From Candidatus Nesterenkonia stercoripullorum (lineage in GTDB: Bacteria > Actinomycetota > Actinomycetes > Actinomycetales > Micrococcaceae), in NCBI GenBank assembly GCA_019114115.1, contig DXGD01000202.1, positions 1-11,142 of the forward strand: a stretch of 11,142 nt of DNA. The letters are read 5' to 3'. Positions 7,201-11,142 of this stretch are shown here, piece after piece. How positions within the stretch are numbered: the stretch's first letter is position 1; the number at the start of each line of letters is the position of its first letter. Below the pieces are notes generated by a model that worked only from the letters and a program-made list of their open reading frames with translations, was not told where the DNA came from and did no database searches. Both the position numbers and the translations under genes were made by a program.

Positions 7201-7247
7201 GCGGTCAGCTCAGCATCCACGATGCACTGCATCGGGCTGCTGACCGC
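7201..7247 (-). ncRNA. Structured rpsF leader, possible S6:S18 binding motif
   Basis: In the minus-strand transcript, GCGGUCAGC and GCUGACCGC form a perfect 9-bp outer stem. Inside is an internal loop (AGCCC on the 5' side, an 11-base 3' side), and an apical stem GAUGC-AGU-GCAUC closes it. A further AGC/GCU pairing within the internal loop leaves CC next to the G of the apical stem, giving a CCG. Bacterial rpsF leaders often carry a hairpin with a conserved CCG that mimics the S6:S18 site in 16S rRNA. The resemblance here is partial. The stem itself is clear. Confidence 0.5.
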
Positions 7248-7292
7248 GAGAATGTGCGTGCACGGCGAATCCGTGCCCCGGGCAACCCAAAC

Positions 7293-7325
7293 ATGATACC
7301 GGCTTATGCCCGTCATGACGAACCG
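7293..7325 (-). promoter_or_regulatory. Possible rpsF operon promoter
   Basis: On the minus strand, TATCAT (7298-7293) is a plausible -10 box. TTCGTC about 18 bases upstream is a poor -35 match. Transcription from near 7286 would give a leader of about 167 bases that contains the stem-loop at 7201-7247. The rest of the 7250-7390 gap shows nothing else I can support beyond a weak 6-bp CTGCTG/CAGCAG repeat (7351-7373) after the aminopeptidase stop. Confidence 0.3.
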
Positions 7326-7390
7326 ACTCTTCGCAGCCCTAGTCAGTGGCCTGCTGCCCGGCTTGCTCAGCAGTCCGCTCGGCAACCCGC

Positions 7391-8752
7391 TCAGTGGTGC
7401 GGGGCAGCGGTGAAGAACGTGGTGACCGCGCGATGCAGCGCGCCGACGTCCTCGACCCCGCACATCTCCCGGGCGGAGTGCATCGACAGCAGCGGGATGC
7501 CGACGTCGACAGTGCGGATCCCGAGCCGGGTGGCCGTGATCGGCCCGATGGTCGACCCGCAGGGGATCTCGTTCTGCGAGACGAACTCCTGGGTGGGCAC
7601 GCCGGCCGCACGGCAGGTGGAGGCCCACATCGCTGCGCCCGGGGCGTCTGTGGAGTACCGCTGGTTGGCGTTGATCTTCAGCAGCGGCCCGGCGTTGAGG
7701 GCCGGCCGGTTCGCCGGGTCGTGCCGCTGGGGGTAGTTCGGGTGCACGGCGTGACCGGCGTCGGCGGAAAGGTGCCAGGACGAGGCGAACGCCTGGGCGC
7801 GTTCGGCCCTGGTGGCACCAAGTCCTTCGTAGAGGCGGTCCAGGACTTCCTCCAGAAACGGTCCGGCAGCGCCGGAGCGCGTGGCTGAGCCGAGCTCTTC
7901 GTGGTCGAAAGCGGCGAGCACCGGGATGACCGGATCAGAATCGCCGGCTTCCGCTGCGGCCAGCCGCTCCAAGGCCGTCAGGCCTGCATGGACGGAGGAG
8001 AGGTTATCGAGGCGCCCTGAGGCGAAGAACTCCTCCTCCATGCCGAATCGCGCCGGCGGCGCAGTATCGGCGAACACGATGTCGTACCCGTCGATATCGG
8101 CTGCCGTGATGTCCGCGGTCCGCGCGAGCGCTGCCAGCACATCCGCGTTCTCGGCAGCCTCGGAGCTGCCGGCGAGTCCGAGGACGGGGGCCGTGTGCGC
8201 CTGCTTGTCGAGGGTGAGACGGTCATTGACCTGGCGATCCAGGTGGATAGCAAGCTGCGGGATGCGGGCCATCGGGCCGGTGGAGACGAGGTGGGTAGCA
8301 CCGTCCCGGGTCACGACCCTGCCGGCCAGGCACAGCTCGCGGTCGAGCCAGGAGTTCAGCAGCGGCCCGCCGTAGATCTCCACCCCGGCCTGGACCCAGC
8401 CGTGGGAGAGCACTGTGGGGCGGGGTTTCAGCTTGAATCCCGGGGAATCCGTGTGGGCACCGAGAATGCGCAGCCCTGTCGTCGGGGTGGCCGCTTCGGG
8501 AAGCACCCAGGCGATCACCGCGCCATCACGGACGACGACGTAGCGCCCCGGCTCAGGGGGCCACTGCTGATGCTCGCCCAGCATGGTGAATCCGGCGTGA
8601 ACCAGCCGCTGCGCCACTTCTGCGGCCGCGTGATAGGAGGACGGCGCTGCCTGCACGAAGCGGCCCAGGTCCGCGGTCAGCGAGTCAGCTGAGAAGGGGT
8701 CCCCAGCGGTGAGGTCAGGGCCAGCGGGCGAGTGGTCAGTGGAGTCAGCCAT
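7391..8752 (-). CDS. M18 family zinc aminopeptidase
   Basis: Cytoplasmic two-zinc exopeptidase of the aspartyl aminopeptidase family (M18), which removes N-terminal residues, often acidic ones, in peptide turnover. It has 453 residues. Metal-site motifs in order are: GAHTDSPGFKLKP with His100; SGRLDNLSSVHAG with Asp249; AAFDHEELGS with Glu285/Glu286; SADAGHAVHPNY with Asp331; and SMHSAREMCG with His425. NANQRYST (361-368) and SQNEIPCGSTIGP (392-404) also match. I chose ATG 8752 (MADSTDH), which has AGGA 8 bases upstream. The ATG at 8761 has an AGG directly abutting it, and an upstream extension to about 8800 would lie within a hairpin. Substrate preference cannot be read from sequence. Confidence 0.93.
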   Translation of the reverse strand: MADSTDHSPAGPDLTAGDPFSADSLTADLGRFVQAAPSSYHAAAEVAQRLVHAGFTMLGEHQQWPPEPGRYVVVRDGAVIAWVLPEAATPTTGLRILGAHTDSPGFKLKPRPTVLSHGWVQAGVEIYGGPLLNSWLDRELCLAGRVVTRDGATHLVSTGPMARIPQLAIHLDRQVNDRLTLDKQAHTAPVLGLAGSSEAAENADVLAALARTADITAADIDGYDIVFADTAPPARFGMEEEFFASGRLDNLSSVHAGLTALERLAAAEAGDSDPVIPVLAAFDHEELGSATRSGAAGPFLEEVLDRLYEGLGATRAERAQAFASSWHLSADAGHAVHPNYPQRHDPANRPALNAGPLLKINANQRYSTDAPGAAMWASTCRAAGVPTQEFVSQNEIPCGSTIGPITATRLGIRTVDVGIPLLSMHSAREMCGVEDVGALHRAVTTFFTAAPHH

Positions 8753-8774
8753 ACGCTCCATCCTAGTGAGGATC

Positions 8775-8833
8775 GTTGCCGGGGAGGGATTCGCCGGCAA
8801 CAGGGCCCGCCGGCGTCGGGGTCCGTCGGGCCC
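8775..8833 (-). terminator. Two stem-loops after the response regulator gene
   Basis: In the gap between the response regulator stop (8848) and the aminopeptidase start are two perfect inverted repeats. One is GGGCCCG/CGGGCCC (8803-8809 and 8827-8833, 17-base loop). The other is GTTGCCGG/CCGGCAAC (8775-8782 and 8794-8801, 11-base loop). Neither has a T-run. Position suggests termination or attenuation after the two-component genes. The second could instead be an operator for the aminopeptidase, since it ends 23 bases before its start. Confidence 0.45.
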
Positions 8834-8847
8834 ACGACTCCACGGCC

Positions 8848-9696
8848 TCAGGAAGCTGGCGCGACGAGCCCGGTCTGGAACGCGTAGACCACCGCTTGGA
8901 CGCGATCGCGCAGGTGGAGCTTCGTCAGGATGCGCCGGACATGCGTCTTGACAGTGGCCTCGGAGAGGAAGAACTTCGCGGCGATCTCCGCATTGGAGAG
9001 ACCTTCGGCCACGGCGAGCAGCACTTCGGTTTCCCGGGAGGTCAGCGCTTCACGGACGACGCCGTCGTCGAGCGCTGCAGCCACGGACTCCCCGGAGGGC
9101 AGAGCCTCCGGGACGAGCGGCCCGCGCTGGGACGCCCCCGCAGCGCCGCCAGCCGCCTCTGCTGAGCCTGCGCCATCGCGCTGTGCTGGGGGCGTCTTTC
9201 CCGTCAGGGCCTCCGGCAGCTGGCCGCCTTTGCGCAGATACACCTCGAGCAGGCGCTGCGTCACCCGGGGAGCGACGACGGCGTCGCCCTCCGCCACGAC
9301 CCGTACCGCCTGCACCAGTTCCTCGGGTGCGGCATCTTTGAGCAGGAATGCGCTGGCTCCGGCCTGCAGCGCGGAAAAGGCGTATTCATCCACATCGAAC
9401 GTGGTGAGGATGATGATCCGGATGTCCGGATAACTCTGCACCACCCGGCGGGTCGCCTCGATCCCGTCCAACCTCGGCATGCGAACATCCATCAGCACGA
9501 CGTCGGGCCTGGAGTCTCCCAGGGACTCCAGCATGCCCAGCGCCTCCGCGCCGTCGGCAGCCTCACCGACGACGTCGAAGTCCTCTTCGCCCTCCAGGAT
9601 CAGCCGGAAGCCCATCCGCAGCAGGTGCTGATCGTCGACGAGCATGACCCGCACTGGGCCCTGGGCCTCAAGAGCATGTTCGGATTCGACTGTCAT
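8848..9696 (-). CDS. NarL/LuxR-family response regulator
   Basis: DNA-binding partner of the sensor kinase encoded just upstream. It has 282 residues. The receiver domain (about 15-135) shows the acidic pair Asp21-Asp22, phosphoacceptor Asp70 in VVLMDVRMP, Thr98 and Lys120 (FLLKDAAPEEL). The C-terminal LuxR-type helix-turn-helix (about 216-278) shows LTSRETEVLLAVAEGLSNAEIA and ATVKTHVRRILTKLHLRDR. The linker between them (about 155-215) is roughly 60 residues, rich in Ala, Gly, Pro and Glu, and much longer than in usual ~215-residue members. ATG 9696 has AGGA 8 bases upstream. Target genes are unknown, although autoregulation is common. Confidence 0.95.
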   Translation of the reverse strand: MTVESEHALEAQGPVRVMLVDDQHLLRMGFRLILEGEEDFDVVGEAADGAEALGMLESLGDSRPDVVLMDVRMPRLDGIEATRRVVQSYPDIRIIILTTFDVDEYAFSALQAGASAFLLKDAAPEELVQAVRVVAEGDAVVAPRVTQRLLEVYLRKGGQLPEALTGKTPPAQRDGAGSAEAAGGAAGASQRGPLVPEALPSGESVAAALDDGVVREALTSRETEVLLAVAEGLSNAEIAAKFFLSEATVKTHVRRILTKLHLRDRVQAVVYAFQTGLVAPAS

Positions 9697-9710
9697 GGCA
9701 AGCGTCCTGT

Positions 9711-9774
9711 CTGGAAGAGGTTCGGCTGGAAGAGGTTCGGCTGGAAGAGGTCTGGCTGGAAGAGGTCGGGCTGA
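9711..9774. repeat. 15-bp tandem repeat between kinase and regulator
   Basis: Unit TTCGGCTGGAAGAGG (plus strand). There are two identical full copies (9721-9735, 9736-9750), a third with two mismatches (9751-9765), a 10-base partial copy before them (9711-9720) and a degenerate one after (from 9766). The repeat fills most of the 81-base gap between the kinase stop and the regulator start, directly upstream of the regulator's ribosome binding site (9705-9708). Confidence 0.9.
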
Positions 9775-9777
9775 GGC

Positions 9778-11142
9778 TCAGTCTGCGGCGGCATGAGGCT
9801 GCGATGGTGCTGGCGGCACGAGCACGGCCCGGACCGTCCAGCCTCCTCCGTGCTCGGCTCCGGCGTATACGGACCCACCGTAGAAGGCTGCCCGCTCAGC
9901 CATTCCGCGGATTCCCTGGCCTGCACCGACAGAGGGCCTGCGCTCATCCTCACCAGCGTAGCTGCCATTATCACTGATCGTCAGGACCACTTGGCCCTCC
10001 GCGCTGAATCCCAAAGCGCGCTGGGCTGCGGCATCGAGCCCCTGTTCGCGGAATTCCTCCTGCTCAGTGACACTTACGCCCTGCCGGTGTTCGATCCGCA
10101 CCTCGACCTCAGTCACCTGCCTGCCGTAGCGCAGCACATTGGTCAGCGACTCCTGCACGATGCGGTGGACAGTGAGGCCGAAGGCGGGGTCGTCCGGCAG
10201 GGGTGGCCCCGTCGTCGTCACGATCAACGGGAGGCCAGCTTGGCGGAAGCCGTCATAGAGCTCGTCCAGGCTCTGCCGCAGCGGGCGCTGCGCCTCGTCG
10301 ATTCCGTCCCCCTGCCTGAGCACTCCGATGACGCGGCGCATGTCAGCCAGGGCGGTGCGCCCTGTGGCGGAGAGGTCCTTCAGCACCGCCTCGGCCCTGG
10401 CCGCATCCTTCGAGGCGACGATACGGGCGCCGTCGGCCAGCGAGATCATCACCGAGAGCGAATGGGCGACGACGTCGTGCATCTCCCGGGCGATCCGATT
10501 GCGCTCGGCCACCTGGGCGAGCTCGCGGGTCTTCCGGGCCCACTCGAGGATCTCCGCTTCGTGCTGACGACTGCTGCGCACGGAGCACCCGACTCCGGCC
10601 GAGATCACCGCGAAGAAGACCATGGTCACTGCGACGACCGCGGCCAGAACAGCCGGACCAATATCGGGAGCGATCTCCCACATCTGTGACGACCCGTAGT
10701 GCTGATTCCATTGGTCGAGCCAGATGAAGCGGGTGTAGGCAGTGCTGGAGGTGAGCAGCGCGAGCGGCAGAGCGATGCGGGGCCCGCGGGCCCGCCCCAG
10801 ACTGTACAGCGCGAAGCACAGGCCCAGCAGCTGCACACTATGCCAGGGGTAGACCACCAGGGCGCAGGCCTCGAGCACCGTGATGGCCAAGGTGAGCACA
10901 ACCGGCCAGCGGCCGCGGAAGCACAGCGCCACCGCAATGAGCGTCTGCGCCACGACGAGGTACCACGCCGGATACCCCATATCCGCGAACGCCACCGGCA
11001 ACCACGGCAGCGCGGCGATCGCATACGTGGCCACCACGACAGCGGTCATCCACCCCGGATGACGACGGAACCAGCCGCGCACACCCCGGCGCTGCAGGAT
11101 CCCAAGGTCTTGCCACTCCTCGGCGTCCGCAGCAGGCACATC
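9778..11142 (-). CDS. NarL-family sensor histidine kinase (N-terminus at window edge)
   Basis: Membrane sensor kinase that phosphorylates the adjacent response regulator. The frame stays open to the window edge. A GTG at 11139 could be the start (453 residues), or the protein may extend further, so the left end is uncertain. About six hydrophobic segments lie near 33-51, 57-74, 79-98, 101-115, 120-135 and 162-185. They are followed by the HisKA_3 dimerization domain, with phospho-acceptor His221 in ERNRIAREMHDVVAHSLSVM. The ATPase domain has an N-box QESLTNVLRYG (Asn334), SDNGSYAG (389-396) and GQGIRGMAERAAFYGG (407-422). A hydrophilic stretch at about 352-381 interrupts the ATPase domain. 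The N-box ends in Tyr where His is common. No extracytoplasmic sensing domain is visible, so the signal is unknown. Confidence 0.93.
   Translation of the reverse strand, partial: DVPAADAEEWQDLGILQRRGVRGWFRRHPGWMTAVVVATYAIAALPWLPVAFADMGYPAWYLVVAQTLIAVALCFRGRWPVVLTLAITVLEACALVVYPWHSVQLLGLCFALYSLGRARGPRIALPLALLTSSTAYTRFIWLDQWNQHYGSSQMWEIAPDIGPAVLAAVVAVTMVFFAVISAGVGCSVRSSRQHEAEILEWARKTRELAQVAERNRIAREMHDVVAHSLSVMISLADGARIVASKDAARAEAVLKDLSATGRTALADMRRVIGVLRQGDGIDEAQRPLRQSLDELYDGFRQAGLPLIVTTTGPPLPDDPAFGLTVHRIVQESLTNVLRYGRQVTEVEVRIEHRQGVSVTEQEEFREQGLDAAAQRALGFSAEGQVVLTISDNGSYAGEDERRPSVGAGQGIRGMAERAAFYGGSVYAGAEHGGGWTVRAVLVPPAPSQPHAAAD

Noticed and set aside
7122..7736. Plus-strand frame preceded or entered near AGGAGG at 7167-7172
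   Set aside because: It runs antisense to the rpsF leader and the aminopeptidase. Codon composition is atypical and the AGGAGG is better explained as the complement of the rpsF SD.
9693..9974. Minus-strand frame whose end reads the 15-bp repeat as QPDLF/QPNLF pentapeptides
   Set aside because: It overlaps the kinase C-terminus in another frame, has no ribosome binding site and no family match. The repeat has a 15-base unit, so any frame would give a pentapeptide repeat.
9793..10689. 298-codon plus-strand frame opposite the sensor kinase
   Set aside because: It is a shadow of a clearly conserved kinase, and its sequence resembles no family.
1..11142. Mobile element, phage, defence or CRISPR system
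   Set aside because: No transposase, integrase, terminal repeats or spaced direct repeats of CRISPR type. Every large coding region is assigned to a housekeeping or common accessory family.

Overview
This is an 11.1 kb chromosomal window from a high-GC actinobacterium. It is most likely from the order Micrococcales, which I infer from base composition, from the cysteine-free S18 protein (it reads like Arthrobacter-type S18 as I remember it), and from the order of the urease genes. Gene density is high. I see no tRNA, rRNA, CRISPR array, insertion sequence or phage gene.

Left part, 1-5236: nitrogen release. The first 290 bases hold the N-terminal third of a glutaminase (glsA) on the minus strand, cut by the window edge. 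A 312-base divergent region separates it from a complete plus-strand urease operon, ureA-ureB-ureC-ureF-ureG-ureD. From ureB onward the genes overlap by 1 to 8 bases and are probably translationally coupled. UreABC form the enzyme and UreF, UreG and UreD its maturation complex. There is no ureE. Instead UreG carries a histidine-rich C-terminal tail, which may store or deliver nickel. The divergent region holds three G-T-n-n-C half-sites at 11-base spacing that resemble a GlnR box, so nitrogen status probably controls the urease operon and perhaps also glsA. No urea or nickel transporter is visible.

Middle, 5258-7298: an 18-bp bidirectional terminator separates ureD from the convergent ribosomal/replication operon rpsF-ssb-rpsR-rplI (minus strand, transcribed right to left). 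Its leader contains a long nested stem-loop and an anti-Shine-Dalgarno element facing the rpsF ribosome binding site. Both are candidates for autogenous control, for example by S6:S18. The ssb-rpsR gap carries several hairpins.

Right part, 7391-11142: three more minus-strand genes. Furthest upstream is a membrane-bound NarL-family sensor kinase, possibly cut at its N-terminus by the window edge. Next is its LuxR/NarL-type response regulator, which has an unusually long low-complexity linker. Last is an M18 zinc aminopeptidase. The kinase-regulator gap holds a 15-bp tandem repeat. The signal sensed and the target genes of this two-component system cannot be read from the window.

Most of the window is conserved housekeeping or common accessory function. 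The observations most worth following are the relocated His-rich nickel tail in a ureE-less operon, the GlnR-like array, the rpsF leader structure and the intergenic 15-bp repeat. I did not find a convincing wholly new system.
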